The notes below the pieces were generated by a model that worked only from the letters and a program-made list of their open reading frames with translations, was not told where the DNA came from and made no database searches. From positions 1 through 33,726 of the forward strand of contig CAIKVZ010000155.1 in the NCBI GenBank assembly GCA_903830985.1: 33,726 bases of DNA, in the 5' to 3' direction. This document shows positions 1-9,148 of this stretch, in pieces. Position 1 is the first letter of the stretch, and the number at the start of each line of letters is the position of its first letter. Made by a program: the position numbers and the translations under genes. Origin of the DNA: an uncultured beta proteobacterium. GTDB taxonomy: Bacteria > Pseudomonadota > Gammaproteobacteria > Burkholderiales > Burkholderiaceae_C.

Positions 1-1094
<1,094 letters not shown>

Positions 1095-1130
1095 GGTGTA
1101 CCTTGTGATGCTTGAGAAATGGAACGAGTG

Positions 1131-1146
1131 CCGCCGACGTCGGCGG
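1131..1146. repeat. Perfect 16-bp palindrome between ettA and the helicase gene
   Basis: CCGCCGACGTCGGCGG is a perfect inverted repeat in the 268-bp divergent intergenic region (1095-1362), 37 bp upstream of the ettA start codon. It could be a regulator site or a hairpin in the ettA leader. No T-tract follows, so it is not an intrinsic terminator. No clear promoter boxes were recognised in the rest of this region; the helicase would have a leader of up to about 200 nt. Confidence 0.5.
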
Positions 1147-1362
1147 GTAACCCTCGATTATCGACGCTAAACACGCAGCCCCGCAGAACATGCGACAATG
1201 CGCGCAGTTGCGGCACTCCAGTGGGCTGCAGCGTCAGCACTTTGCTGGGGCCAGGACTCCTACGTCGAGCGCCCACTTTTGAACCCCGTCTGCCTTTACT
1301 GGTGTGCTCTTTGCAGAGTGCTACAGGCCGATACCCAGCGCCACGTGATTGGGCGCCTTCCT

Positions 1363-3120
1363 ATGAATTTTGATGAATTGAACCTGGCTCCGGCCATTTT
1401 GAAAGCCGTGCACGAGCAAGGTTACGAGACTCCCACGCCGATTCAGGCACAGGCCATTCCGGCCGTGCTCGACGGCAAGGACCTGCTGGGCGGCGCCCAG
1501 ACCGGCACCGGCAAGACGGCAGCCTTCATGCTGCCCATCCTGCACAAGCTCAGCATGGGCCGCAGCGTGCCAAACAAATTCGGCGGCAACGGCATCCGCG
1601 CCCTGATCCTGACCCCGACGCGCGAACTCGCCGCGCAGGTGGAAGAGTCGGCACGCGAATACGGCAAATACCTGCAACTCACGTCGACCGTCATTTTTGG
1701 CGGTGTCGGCATGAACCCGCAAATCTCCAAGGTGAAAAAGGGCGTGGACATCCTGGTGGCGACACCGGGGCGTCTGCTCGACCTGATGCAGCAGGGCGTG
1801 CTCGATCTGGGCCAGGTGCAGATTCTGGTGCTCGACGAAGCCGACCGCATGCTCGACATGGGCTTCATCCATGACGTGAAGAAAGTGCTGGCCGCTGTCC
1901 CTAAGGACAAGCAGAGCCTGCTGTTCTCGGCCACCTTCAGCGACGAAATCCGCGACCTGGCGCAAAACCTGTTGAAGGATCCGCTGTCCATCCAGGTGAC
2001 GCCGCGCAATACCACGGTGCAGCGCATCACGCAGGTGATCCACCCCGTGGGCCGCGGCAAAAAGAAGGCACTGCTGGCCCACATCATCCAGGAGCACAAC
2101 TGGAGCCAGGTGCTGGTCTTCACCCGCACCAAATTTGGCGCCAATTCCGTGGCCGAGTTTCTGGAAAAGAACGGCATTTCGGCCATGGCGCTGCACGGCA
2201 ACAAAAGCCAGACCGCGCGCACCCAGGCGCTGGCCGGCTTCAAGAGCGGTGATGTCCGCGCCCTGGTGGCCACCGACATTGCGGCGCGCGGCATCGACAT
2301 CGACGACCTGCCGCACGTGGTGAACTACGAGATCCCCAACGTCAGCGAAGACTATGTGCACCGCATCGGCCGCACCGGTCGCGCCGGCGCTGATGGCGCA
2401 GCGGTGAACCTGGTGTGCCTGGACGAAGAAGGTTTCATGCAGGCCATTGAGCGCTTCACCAAACAGAAGATTGAAATCAAACTGGTTGAAGGCTTTGGCG
2501 CGGAGCCCGGCGAAAAGGCCGAGCCGCTGGCCATGGGCCGTCAGACCATCTGGGGCGGACTGGGAAGCCCGCCCAGCCGTGATGTGATGCAAGCCGCAGG
2601 CCGGGCCGCGCGTACCGAGATGATGCAGCGCGTGAGCGACAACCGTGCCGGCCAGGGTGGCCGTGGCGGTAATGGCGGCGGCGGTGCTGGCGCAGGCCGT
2701 GGCGGCCCGCGTGGCCCGGCGCGTCCTGCGGCCGCTGGCGGTCAGGGTCCGCGTCCGGCGCAAGGGCGTGGCCGCTCGGGCGGTGGCGGCAACAGCTATG
2801 GTGGTGGTGGCAGCAACTACGGCAGTGGCGGGTATGGCGGTGGCGGTGGCGGCAACTACGGCGGCGACGCCCAGCCCGCACCCGGCGCACACCTGGGTGG
2901 CGTCGGTGGCGGTCAGCCACAACGCAGCGCCCAGGGCCAGCCCGATCCCATGCGCACCAGCGTGGACATGATGTCGCAGCGCAGCGGGCGCGGCGGCTTT
3001 GGCGGCAATCGCAACGGAGGCGGCTATGGTGGAGCAGGCGGCAACAGGTCGGGTGGCTTTGGTGGCGGGGGCAACCGGTCTGGTGGGTCGGGCGGTTCTC
3101 GCGGCCCTTCTGGCCGATAG
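1363..3120 (+). CDS. rhlE: DEAD-box ATP-dependent RNA helicase, RhlE-like, with glycine-rich C-terminal tail
   Basis: ATP-dependent RNA unwinding enzyme; RhlE-type proteins act in ribosome maturation and RNA turnover, often in the cold (family knowledge). From the ATG at 1363 it is 585 residues. Visible motifs are the Q-motif region TPTPIQ (about 24-29), Walker A AQTGTGKT (45-52), PTRELA (85-90), DEAD (158-161), SAT (189-191) and HRIGRTGR (333-340). From about residue 427 to the end is a low-complexity tail rich in Gly, Arg, Asn and Tyr with many RGG and YGGGG units, expected to be disordered and RNA-binding. An in-frame upstream extension to 1198 exists but has no family resemblance, and the protein alignment starts naturally at MNFDELNL. 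The last 95 bp overlap the next gene in another frame. The family call is firm; the exact paralogue name is less so. Confidence 0.9.
   Translation: MNFDELNLAPAILKAVHEQGYETPTPIQAQAIPAVLDGKDLLGGAQTGTGKTAAFMLPILHKLSMGRSVPNKFGGNGIRALILTPTRELAAQVEESAREYGKYLQLTSTVIFGGVGMNPQISKVKKGVDILVATPGRLLDLMQQGVLDLGQVQILVLDEADRMLDMGFIHDVKKVLAAVPKDKQSLLFSATFSDEIRDLAQNLLKDPLSIQVTPRNTTVQRITQVIHPVGRGKKKALLAHIIQEHNWSQVLVFTRTKFGANSVAEFLEKNGISAMALHGNKSQTARTQALAGFKSGDVRALVATDIAARGIDIDDLPHVVNYEIPNVSEDYVHRIGRTGRAGADGAAVNLVCLDEEGFMQAIERFTKQKIEIKLVEGFGAEPGEKAEPLAMGRQTIWGGLGSPPSRDVMQAAGRAARTEMMQRVSDNRAGQGGRGGNGGGGAGAGRGGPRGPARPAAAGGQGPRPAQGRGRSGGGGNSYGGGGSNYGSGGYGGGGGGNYGGDAQPAPGAHLGGVGGGQPQRSAQGQPDPMRTSVDMMSQRSGRGGFGGNRNGGGYGGAGGNRSGGFGGGGNRSGGSGGSRGPSGR
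3016..3020 (+). promoter_or_regulatory. Ribosome-binding site of the oxidoreductase gene, inside the helicase ORF
   Basis: A perfect GGAGG lies 5 nt before the ATG at 3026. It sits within the glycine-rich coding region of the helicase and decides the start of the downstream gene, placing that start 95 bp before the helicase stop. GGAGG can arise by chance in Gly codons, so the start is well supported but not proven. Confidence 0.65.
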
Positions 3121-3688
3121 GCGTTACGGTGCGGTGCACGCGCTGGGCCGCAAGGTCCCGCCCGGCACCCACCCCAAGCTGCAGTGGCATCAGATTGACT
3201 TCAATCACCTGACCTCGCTGCCTGCAGCCGACGATGTTTACATCGCCCTGGGCACAACGATCAAGGTGGCGGGCAGCCAACAGGCTTTTCGCGCCGTGGA
3301 CTTTGACGCCGTGCTGGCGGTGGCGAAGGCCGCGCGCGCCAGCGGCGGCAAGCGTCTGGGTGTGGTCAGCGCCATGGGCGCCAACCCACGCTCGGGCATT
3401 TTTTACAACCGCGTCAAGGGTGAAATGGAAGACGCGGTGGCGGCACTGGGCTACACCTCGGTCGTGCTGGCGCGGCCCTCATTCCTGCTGGGTGACCGCG
3501 AATCGCTGGGCCAACCCGGGCGCGCCGGCGAAGGGTGGGCGCTGACGCTGACACGCTTGCTGCGCCCTGTGCTGCCAGCCAACTACCGCGCGATTGAAGC
3601 CGCACAGGTGGCCAAGGCATTGATCCACGCGGTGCAATATGCCACGCCCGGCACCACGGCCTTGCTGTCCGGCGATATGCAATCCTGA
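3026..3688 (+). CDS. NAD(P)-binding Rossmann-fold oxidoreductase, HTATIP2/TIP30-like atypical SDR
   Basis: Predicted cytoplasmic NAD(P)-dependent oxidoreductase of unknown substrate, 220 residues, the usual size of small atypical short-chain dehydrogenases. The N-terminal dinucleotide motif GATGLVG is at about residues 15-21, followed by the ALGTT segment, the VSAMGA strand and a YNRVK (YxxxK) motif characteristic of this fold. The start ATG at 3026 has GGAGG 5 nt upstream. Alternative earlier in-frame codons would only add Ala/Thr-rich residues. The gene begins inside the helicase ORF (frame +2 against frame +1) and shares 95 bp with it, so the GATGLVG motif is encoded by DNA that also encodes the helicase Gly-rich tail. 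Translation is probably coupled. It ends 2 bp from the converging cyclase gene. Confidence 0.85.
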   Translation: MVEQAATGRVALVAGATGLVGRAVLAALLADRRYGAVHALGRKVPPGTHPKLQWHQIDFNHLTSLPAADDVYIALGTTIKVAGSQQAFRAVDFDAVLAVAKAARASGGKRLGVVSAMGANPRSGIFYNRVKGEMEDAVAALGYTSVVLARPSFLLGDRESLGQPGRAGEGWALTLTRLLRPVLPANYRAIEAAQVAKALIHAVQYATPGTTALLSGDMQS

Positions 3689-3690
3689 TT

Positions 3691-5361
3691 TCAGGCGTCT
3701 GCGGCTGAACGGTAAAAACGGATGGTGCCGCGCCCGGCGGCCTTGGCCTGGTACATGGCGCTGTCCGCCCTCTTCAGCCAGACTTCAGGGCCCAGCACAG
3801 CATCGTCGATCACGACCGCGCCAATGCTGGCGCCACCCTGGTGTTCGTGCCGTATCAGGTCAAATGGTTGTGCCAGGCTGGTCAACATCTGGTGGCCCAA
3901 TTTGCGCACTTGAGCCGTTGCTTGCCCCAGATCCTGACCCAGGTCCAGCAGCAGCACAACAAATTCATCGCCGCCAATTCTGGCCACCGTGTCGACGGCG
4001 CGCACACTGGTCTTGAGGCGCTGCGCCACCTGCACCAGCACGGCATCGCCCGCGTCGTGGCCCTTTTGGTCGTTGAGTTCCTTGAAGCGGTCCAGATCCA
4101 GAAACAGCAGCGCTGCCATTTTCCGGTGGCGCTCGCTTGCGACCAGGGCCTGCTGCAAACGGTCCAGCAGCAGGCGCCGGTTTGCCAATCCCGTGAGCGG
4201 ATCGTGAAAGGCCATGTGCCGAATCGTGTCCTCGGCGCGCTTGAGTTCAGTCATGTCACGACCAATGCCGCGATGTCCCAGAAAGCTGCCGTGCTCGTCG
4301 AACCGCGGCTCGCCGCTGATGCTGATCCAGTACTGGCGCCCTTCTATGGTGCGCGCAAACTCGAAATTCTTGAAGGACTGCTGCCCGCTCAACTGCGCGT
4401 GGTGTGCATCCCACTCGGCGTCGCTCAGGCTGGTCCCCGGCAGTTCCTGGCGTGTGCTGCCCAGGGTCACATCGCGTCGCAAGATGGTGTCGGCGCCGGG
4501 GCCCGACTGCAGCGAGACCAGACGACACCGATCGTCGGTCTCCCAGTACCAGTCCGAGGACATCTCGGTCAGGCTGCGAAACCGGGCCTCGCTCTGCACC
4601 AGCATCTGCTGTGCCAGGTGGGCCTGTGTGACGTCGCGCCCGGTCGCCACCACGCCTTGCACCGCCTCATCCGCCAGGCAGTTGTTCGCCAGCAAGGCGA
4701 CGTGGCGCCAGCCGCCGTCGCGATGGCGCAGCCGGTTCACAGACTCTTCGCCATTGTTTTCAAAGCGAAGGATGCGCGCTATCTCGTCGCGCACCTCGGC
4801 CACTTCATCAGGATGTACCCAGTCCAGAAAATGGCTGCCGATCAGTTCCGCCGGGGCAAAGCCGAGCAGCGTTTGCGCTGCAGGACTGGCATAGCTCAGA
4901 ATCCCGTCGGCGCCGTAAATGACCGTCAGCAGTTGCGCCTTTTCAGTGATCGCACGAAACCGCCGCTCGCTGGCAAGCAGCGCCATGCGGGCACTGCGCT
5001 CCTGCGTGATGTCCTGCACCGTGCCCTCGTAATACTGGATCTGCCCGGTTTCATTGCGCACCACATGGGCGTGCACACGCACCCAGATGCGCTCGCGCGT
5101 CTTGTGTCGATAAACCTCGGAGTCAAAGTCCACCACGCGCCCATGGGCCGCCAATTCAACCTTGAACTGGGCCCGGCGCGCCGGATCAACGTACCACTCC
5201 AGCGCCAGATCGTTCGTCGCCGCCAGCATCTCCGCTTCTGTCGCGTAGCCATCGAGCCGCAGCAGTGCGGCGTTGGCGCGCAACTGCCTGCCCTCCGGGC
5301 TGGAACGGTAAGCGCCAATCGGCAGCAGGTCAAACAGGGTGGAAAAATCATCGTGCGGCAT
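3691..5361 (-). CDS. Diguanylate cyclase with three PAS domains (PAS-PAS-PAS-GGDEF)
   Basis: Predicted enzyme joining two GTP into cyclic di-GMP, a second messenger controlling biofilm and motility. It has 556 residues and no membrane segment, so it is probably cytosolic. PAS-like sensor modules lie at about 5-115, 130-245 and 262-375. The last carries the short post-PAS phrase GHRGIGRDMTE that leads into the cyclase domain (about 385-550). The active-site motif GGDEF is intact at 463-467. An RxxD inhibitory site (R454-D457) stands five residues before it, so product feedback is expected. There is no EAL domain. The start at 5361 (MPHDDFSTLF) was chosen because the 56-residue upstream extension is Arg/Cys-rich shadow sequence overlapping the MFS gene. 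It follows the MFS gene by 34 bp on the same strand. The signal sensed is unknown; the PAS domains lack an obvious haem or flavin signature by eye. Confidence 0.9.
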   Translation of the reverse strand: MPHDDFSTLFDLLPIGAYRSSPEGRQLRANAALLRLDGYATEAEMLAATNDLALEWYVDPARRAQFKVELAAHGRVVDFDSEVYRHKTRERIWVRVHAHVVRNETGQIQYYEGTVQDITQERSARMALLASERRFRAITEKAQLLTVIYGADGILSYASPAAQTLLGFAPAELIGSHFLDWVHPDEVAEVRDEIARILRFENNGEESVNRLRHRDGGWRHVALLANNCLADEAVQGVVATGRDVTQAHLAQQMLVQSEARFRSLTEMSSDWYWETDDRCRLVSLQSGPGADTILRRDVTLGSTRQELPGTSLSDAEWDAHHAQLSGQQSFKNFEFARTIEGRQYWISISGEPRFDEHGSFLGHRGIGRDMTELKRAEDTIRHMAFHDPLTGLANRRLLLDRLQQALVASERHRKMAALLFLDLDRFKELNDQKGHDAGDAVLVQVAQRLKTSVRAVDTVARIGGDEFVVLLLDLGQDLGQATAQVRKLGHQMLTSLAQPFDLIRHEHQGGASIGAVVIDDAVLGPEVWLKRADSAMYQAKAAGRGTIRFYRSAADA

Positions 5362-5395
5362 CGGGGCCAAGCATACCCTGACGCCGCTTTGGGGA

Positions 5396-6610
5396 TCAGA
5401 CGCTGGCACGGCGCAACACCGGCACCTCCCTGATCGGCATGTGCAGCAGCGCCGCGCCCAGTGCCAACGCGATGTCGATGGTCCAGACCGCGTCGTAGCT
5501 CCCCGTGGCTTCAAACATGCGCCCGCCAAGCCAGGCGCCCAGGAAGCCGCCGATCTGGTGCGTCAGCATCACCAGACCGAAAAGTGTCGCCATGTGCGTC
5601 GTGCCGAAGAACTTGGCCACCAGTCCAACCGTCGGCGGCACGGTGGACAAAAAGGTCAGTCCCATGACGGCGGCAAAGAGCAGCATCGCGACGCCGTTTT
5701 TTGGGGCCAGCAGGAACACCAGCACGGCCAGGGCCCGCGCCGCGTAGACCAGCGACAGCAGCGACTTCATGCGCCAGCGGCCAACGGCCCAGCCCATGGC
5801 AATGCTGCCCACAATATTGAACAGTCCCAGCATCGCCAGCGACCAGGCTGCGTACTGCAAGGGAAGTCCGCAAGCGGCAATCACGCCGGGCAAATGCGTG
5901 GCCAGAAATGCCACGTGAAAGCCGCAAACGAAGAAGCCGCCCGCCAGCAGCAAATAGCTCGGCGTGCGCAGCGCCTGGCGAATCGCCGCGCGCGTACTCA
6001 CGGGGGCCTGGCCGGCGACGGCTGCCTGTGACGGTGCACCGCGCAGCAGGAAGGCCGCAGGCAGCGCCAACAGCACCAGCAGGGCCAGCACCTGCATGGC
6101 ATTGGCCCAGCCCAGGGCCACGGTGAGCGCGCCAGCAATCGGTGCCATCAGAAATTGCCCGAAGGAGCCGCCGGCGTTCACGATGCCCGTGGCCATGCCG
6201 CGCCGGGAAGTGGGGATCATGCGCGCCGTGGCCGCCATCAACACCGCAGGACCTGCCATGCCCGCGCCGCCCGCGGCCAGTACGCCGATGGAAAAGATCA
6301 GGCCCGGCGTGCTTGTCATCAGCGGCGTGATGAAGGTACCCAGGGCCACCAGCAGCGCACCCACGAACAGCACACGCCCGGCGCCCACACGGTCGGCCAG
6401 GGCACCGGCAAAGGGCTGGGTCAAGCCCCACCAAAGTTGGCCAAAGGCGAAGGCCAGACTGATGCTGCCCACGCCAAGGCCCGTGGCGGTGTTCAGCGGG
6501 CTCAGAAACAAGCCCATGGTCTGGCGCGTTCCCATGGTGAGCGCAAAGGTGCCGGCCGCAGCCAGCAACACCAGCCAGACGGCCACCCCGTGAGCGGGCT
6601 TGCTGTTCAT
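5396..6610 (-). CDS. MFS transporter (12 transmembrane segments)
   Basis: Inner-membrane secondary transporter of the major facilitator superfamily, 404 residues, the normal MFS size. Twelve hydrophobic segments can be traced, beginning with VWLVLLAAAGTFAL. The loop after TM2 has the motif-A-like GALADRVGAGRVL. TM4-5 contain GGAGMAGPAVLMA and the sequence TSRRGMATGIVNAGGSFGQ, typical of monocarboxylate/oxalate-formate-like MFS members. The substrate cannot be read from the sequence. Its start codon overlaps the marR stop by 4 bp (6607-6610), so the pair is co-transcribed and translationally coupled. This suggests that the regulator controls its own transporter in response to a shared ligand, perhaps an aromatic or short organic acid. 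Confidence 0.88.
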   Translation of the reverse strand: MNSKPAHGVAVWLVLLAAAGTFALTMGTRQTMGLFLSPLNTATGLGVGSISLAFAFGQLWWGLTQPFAGALADRVGAGRVLFVGALLVALGTFITPLMTSTPGLIFSIGVLAAGGAGMAGPAVLMAATARMIPTSRRGMATGIVNAGGSFGQFLMAPIAGALTVALGWANAMQVLALLVLLALPAAFLLRGAPSQAAVAGQAPVSTRAAIRQALRTPSYLLLAGGFFVCGFHVAFLATHLPGVIAACGLPLQYAAWSLAMLGLFNIVGSIAMGWAVGRWRMKSLLSLVYAARALAVLVFLLAPKNGVAMLLFAAVMGLTFLSTVPPTVGLVAKFFGTTHMATLFGLVMLTHQIGGFLGAWLGGRMFEATGSYDAVWTIDIALALGAALLHMPIREVPVLRRASV

Positions 6611-7083
6611 GCTTCATTTCCGGTTGTTTGCGCCAGCATTTCCTGGCACTCGTCCAACAGCGCATGCAGGGCGCGCACGCGCTCCAGGCCGAGCAGGCGA
6701 TTGAGTGAGGTCTGCGCCTGCTTCCAGCTTTGCTGCGCTGCCAGGCGCTTGTCGCGCCCCGCTTGACTGATCGTGATCAGCCGACTGCGCCCATCCACGC
6801 CCGGCACTTGCTCCACCCAGCCCGCAGCGATCAAGGACTTGAGGTTGCGCGTCAGGGTCGAAGCGTCCATCTTCATGGCCAGCGCCAGGTCAAGCGGACG
6901 CAGCGGACCCAACTTGAGCACATGCGACAACAGCGAATACTGCGTGGTCTTGAGACCGGACTGCGCCAGTTCTGCGTCGTAAAACTGCGTCACGCGACGC
7001 GTCAACTGGCGCAGCTTGAGGTTGGTGCAGCCCTGCAATCGGGCTGCAGCAGGAAGGGGCGAAAGGGATATGGAGGTGGGCAT
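6607..7083 (-). CDS. MarR-family transcriptional regulator
   Basis: Dimeric winged-helix regulator, 158 residues, typical MarR length. The DNA-binding core covers about 45-110. The recognition helix is around DASTLTRNLKSLIAAG (73-88) and the wing is DGRSR (97-101), the conserved MarR wing sequence. Family members usually repress their own operon and a divergent gene, and release DNA when a small phenolic or other ligand binds. Two perfect palindromes lie just upstream (7091-7118). The start ATG at 7083 is the only good in-frame ATG, yet no Shine-Dalgarno is visible, and the best promoter would place transcription start almost on the ATG (see promoter entry). It is coupled to the MFS gene by an ATGA overlap. 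Ligand unknown. Confidence 0.9.
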   Translation of the reverse strand: MPTSISLSPLPAAARLQGCTNLKLRQLTRRVTQFYDAELAQSGLKTTQYSLLSHVLKLGPLRPLDLALAMKMDASTLTRNLKSLIAAGWVEQVPGVDGRSRLITISQAGRDKRLAAQQSWKQAQTSLNRLLGLERVRALHALLDECQEMLAQTTGNEA

Positions 7084-7090
7084 GCGATGA

Positions 7091-7118
7091 ATTGTAGCTA
7101 CAATGATTGCATATGCAA
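7091..7118. promoter_or_regulatory. Tandem palindromic operators, probable MarR binding sites
   Basis: Two perfect inverted repeats lie 2 bp apart: ATTGTAGCTACAAT (7091-7104) and TTGCATATGCAA (7107-7118). They sit in the 55-bp gap between the marR and thioesterase start codons. MarR dimers bind short AT-rich palindromes of this kind. Location and symmetry make them the likely auto-regulatory and divergent operator; binding is inferred. Confidence 0.7.
7091..7118 (-). promoter_or_regulatory. Probable sigma-70 promoter for the marR-MFS operon
   Basis: On the minus strand a -35-like TTGCAT (7118-7113) is separated by 16 bp from a -10-like TACAAT (7096-7091). Both boxes lie inside the two palindromes, so operator occupancy would block RNA polymerase directly. 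Only 7 nt separate the -10 box from the marR ATG, which predicts a leaderless or nearly leaderless transcript. The first palindrome also gives a TACAAT on the plus strand (7099-7104) that could serve the thioesterase gene. Confidence 0.5.
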
Positions 7119-7138
7119 CTTAATCAGGAACATTCACC

Positions 7139-7684
7139 ATGACAAAAATAGGCCACCTCGAAACCTGGCTGGCCCAGGAACAAGCGGTGCGCGCGGTGCT
7201 GTCCGCGGGCGTTGGCCCGGGGCTGGCGAGTGCCCTTGATGTCGCCGGCAAGACCGGCCTGGAAATCATGCAGGCCATGCTCGACGGTCTGCTGCCCTAC
7301 CCGCACATTGCAGACACCATGGACTTCTGCGTGGTGGAAGTGGGCCACGGACGCGCCGTGTTCCAGGGCACGCCGCAACTCAAGCACTACAACCCGCTGG
7401 GCAGTGTGCACGGCGGCTGGTATGCCACGCTGCTGGACTCGGCGCTGGGTTGCGCGGTCCAGACCCGACTGGCGCCGGGCCAGGGCTACACCACGGCCGA
7501 ACTGAGCGTGAACATCGTGCGCGCCGCCTCGCACGCCAGCGGCCCGCTGCGCGCCACGGGAACGGTGATCCACGTCGGGCGCCAGATGGCCACGGCTGAA
7601 GCGCGCATCGTCGGACACGACGGCCGACTCTATGCCCATGCCACCACCACCTGCCTGGTGTTTACGCCACAATCGCCAGCATGA
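7139..7684 (+). CDS. PaaI-family hotdog-fold thioesterase
   Basis: Predicted acyl-CoA thioesterase, 181 residues. PaaI-type enzymes hydrolyse phenylacetyl-, hydroxyphenylacetyl- or other CoA thioesters. The hotdog domain occupies about 60-175 with the family segment N85-PLGSVHGG-93 followed by the D100 region (TLLDSALG), matching the usual HGG...D catalytic layout. The first 50 residues are an extra helical stretch. The ATG at 7139 has AGGA about 10 nt upstream. The gene is divergent from marR across the shared palindromes, so it is probably repressed by that MarR protein. It is coupled to gloA by an ATGA overlap (7681-7684). The substrate is not identifiable from sequence. Confidence 0.88.
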   Translation: MTKIGHLETWLAQEQAVRAVLSAGVGPGLASALDVAGKTGLEIMQAMLDGLLPYPHIADTMDFCVVEVGHGRAVFQGTPQLKHYNPLGSVHGGWYATLLDSALGCAVQTRLAPGQGYTTAELSVNIVRAASHASGPLRATGTVIHVGRQMATAEARIVGHDGRLYAHATTTCLVFTPQSPA

Positions 7685-8061
7685 GAATCCTCCACACCAT
7701 GCTGCGCGTCGGCCACCTGCAACGCGCCATCGACTTCTACACCAACGCCCTGGGCATGACACTGTTGCGCACCCAGGACAACCCCGGGCAGAAATACACG
7801 CTCGCCTTTGTCGGCTACGGCAGCAACCCGGAGCACGCCGAACTGGAGCTGACCTACAACTACGGCGTGGACAGCTACGAAATCGGCACGGCCTTTGGCC
7901 ACCTGGCACTGGGCGTGCCCGACATCGTGGCGGCCTGCGAGCGGGTGCGCACCGCGGGCGGGGTGGTCAGCCGCGAGCCTGGTCCCGTAAAGGGCGGCAG
8001 CACCGTGATCGCCTTCGTCACGGACCCCGACGGCTACAAGATTGAATTGATACAACGCTGA
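7681..8061 (+). CDS. gloA: Lactoylglutathione lyase (glyoxalase I)
   Basis: Isomerises the glutathione-methylglyoxal hemithioacetal to S-lactoylglutathione, the first step of methylglyoxal detoxification in the cytoplasm. At 126 residues it is the size of bacterial nickel-type GloA. The four metal ligands fall at the same residue numbers as in the E. coli enzyme: H5, E56, H74 and E122. The start [11 protein letters not shown] and the end [12 protein letters not shown] are classic for the family. Its ATG overlaps the thioesterase stop by 4 bp, so it is in the same divergent unit and may also be under MarR control. That would be unusual for a housekeeping glyoxalase. Confidence 0.96.
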   Translation: MRILHTMLRVGHLQRAIDFYTNALGMTLLRTQDNPGQKYTLAFVGYGSNPEHAELELTYNYGVDSYEIGTAFGHLALGVPDIVAACERVRTAGGVVSREPGPVKGGSTVIAFVTDPDGYKIELIQR

Positions 8062-8148
8062 TCAGCGCAGGAGGCGGTGGTAAATTCAGCCGTCCGCATG
8101 GTCCATTGACCACGCTCCACTGCACCCATCCCTTCCTCGGAGATCTCC

Positions 8149-9132
8149 ATGGTCCGCATTCCTTCGTCGCGCCCGCTGCGCCAGTTGCTCAAAGTCCTGA
8201 CGCTGGGCGCTTTTCTGGTGGCTGGCCTGGCACAGGCGCAAACCACCATCAAGCTCATGGTGGGATTCCCGCCCGGCGGCGGCACCGATGCCATTGCGCG
8301 CATCCTGGCCGACAAGCTCAAGGACCAACTGGGCAGCACCGTCATCGTCGAGAACAAGGCCGGCGCGGGCGGGCAGATTGCCGCCCAGGCGCTCAAGGCC
8401 GCAGCGCCCGACGGCAGTACCTTCTTCCTGTCGCACGACCACAGCATTTCCATACTGCCGCTGGTGGTGAAGAACCCCGGCTTTGATCCGGCCCGGGACT
8501 TTGTCGCCGTGGCCGGTTTTGCCACCTTTGTGAACGCCTTTGCGATCTCGGGCGCAACGCCGGCCAAGTCCTTCAACGAATACTTGGCCTGGGTGCGCAC
8601 CAAAGGCGCAGGCCTGGGCACGGTGGGCGTGCCGGCACCGGCTTCGGTACCGGAATTTTTGGTCAAGCTGATCGGCCAGAAATACGCACTCGACCTGCAG
8701 TCCGCTGCCTACCGCGGCAGCGCGCCCATGATGAGCGACATGCTGGGCAATCAGATCAACGCCGGCGTAGCCTCGGTACCCGACTTCATCGAGAATCACC
8801 GCGCCGGCAAGCTGCGCGTCGTGGCGGTGCTGGGAGCGAAGCGCCAGGCCGCCTTGCCGGAAGTTCCGACCTTTGCCGAACTCGGCCTGGCCGGCTTCGA
8901 GGACATTCCCTACTACGGCATATTTGCACCCGCGGGTACGCCCAAGGCCACGCTGGAGCGCTTCTCCGAAGCCCTTGCCAAGGTCATTGCCATGCCGGAC
9001 GTGCACGATCGCCTGAGCGCCATGGGCCTGACCGTGGGCCACATGACAGGTGCGCAACTGGCCGCGCGCGAACATGCCTACGCACAGACCTGGGCGCGCA
9101 TCATCAAGGCCAGTGGCTTCCAGGCCCAATAG
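8149..9132 (+). CDS. Bug-family periplasmic solute receptor (tripartite tricarboxylate transporter receptor)
   Basis: Predicted periplasmic binding protein of the TctC/Bug family, 327 residues, the standard length. A signal peptide runs to about residue 30, ending AQA. The mature protein begins with the family strand TIKLMVGFPPGGGTDAIARILA, which contains the PGGGTD ligand-binding loop, and continues with VENKAGAGG. Bug proteins bind carboxylates, amides or amino acids, and most in Burkholderiales are orphans without the TctA/TctB membrane subunits, as here. The ATG at 8149 has a GGAGA ribosome-binding site. Ligand unknown. It is followed 16 bp later by dacB, with no obvious functional link. 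Confidence 0.93.
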   Translation: MVRIPSSRPLRQLLKVLTLGAFLVAGLAQAQTTIKLMVGFPPGGGTDAIARILADKLKDQLGSTVIVENKAGAGGQIAAQALKAAAPDGSTFFLSHDHSISILPLVVKNPGFDPARDFVAVAGFATFVNAFAISGATPAKSFNEYLAWVRTKGAGLGTVGVPAPASVPEFLVKLIGQKYALDLQSAAYRGSAPMMSDMLGNQINAGVASVPDFIENHRAGKLRVVAVLGAKRQAALPEVPTFAELGLAGFEDIPYYGIFAPAGTPKATLERFSEALAKVIAMPDVHDRLSAMGLTVGHMTGAQLAAREHAYAQTWARIIKASGFQAQ

Positions 9133-9148
9133 ACCACAAGCCGATACC

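Noticed and set aside
1321-2922. 533-codon minus-strand open frame opposite the helicase
   Set aside because: Shadow of the helicase gene; the composition is Ala/His/Gln-rich with no motif.
3841-5433. 530-codon plus-strand open frame opposite the PAS-GGDEF gene
   Set aside because: Shadow frame; the GGDEF and RxxD motifs and the PAS pattern lie on the minus strand.
8149-9132. Complete tripartite tricarboxylate transporter
   Set aside because: Only the receptor is present; no tctA- or tctB-like membrane genes are in the window.
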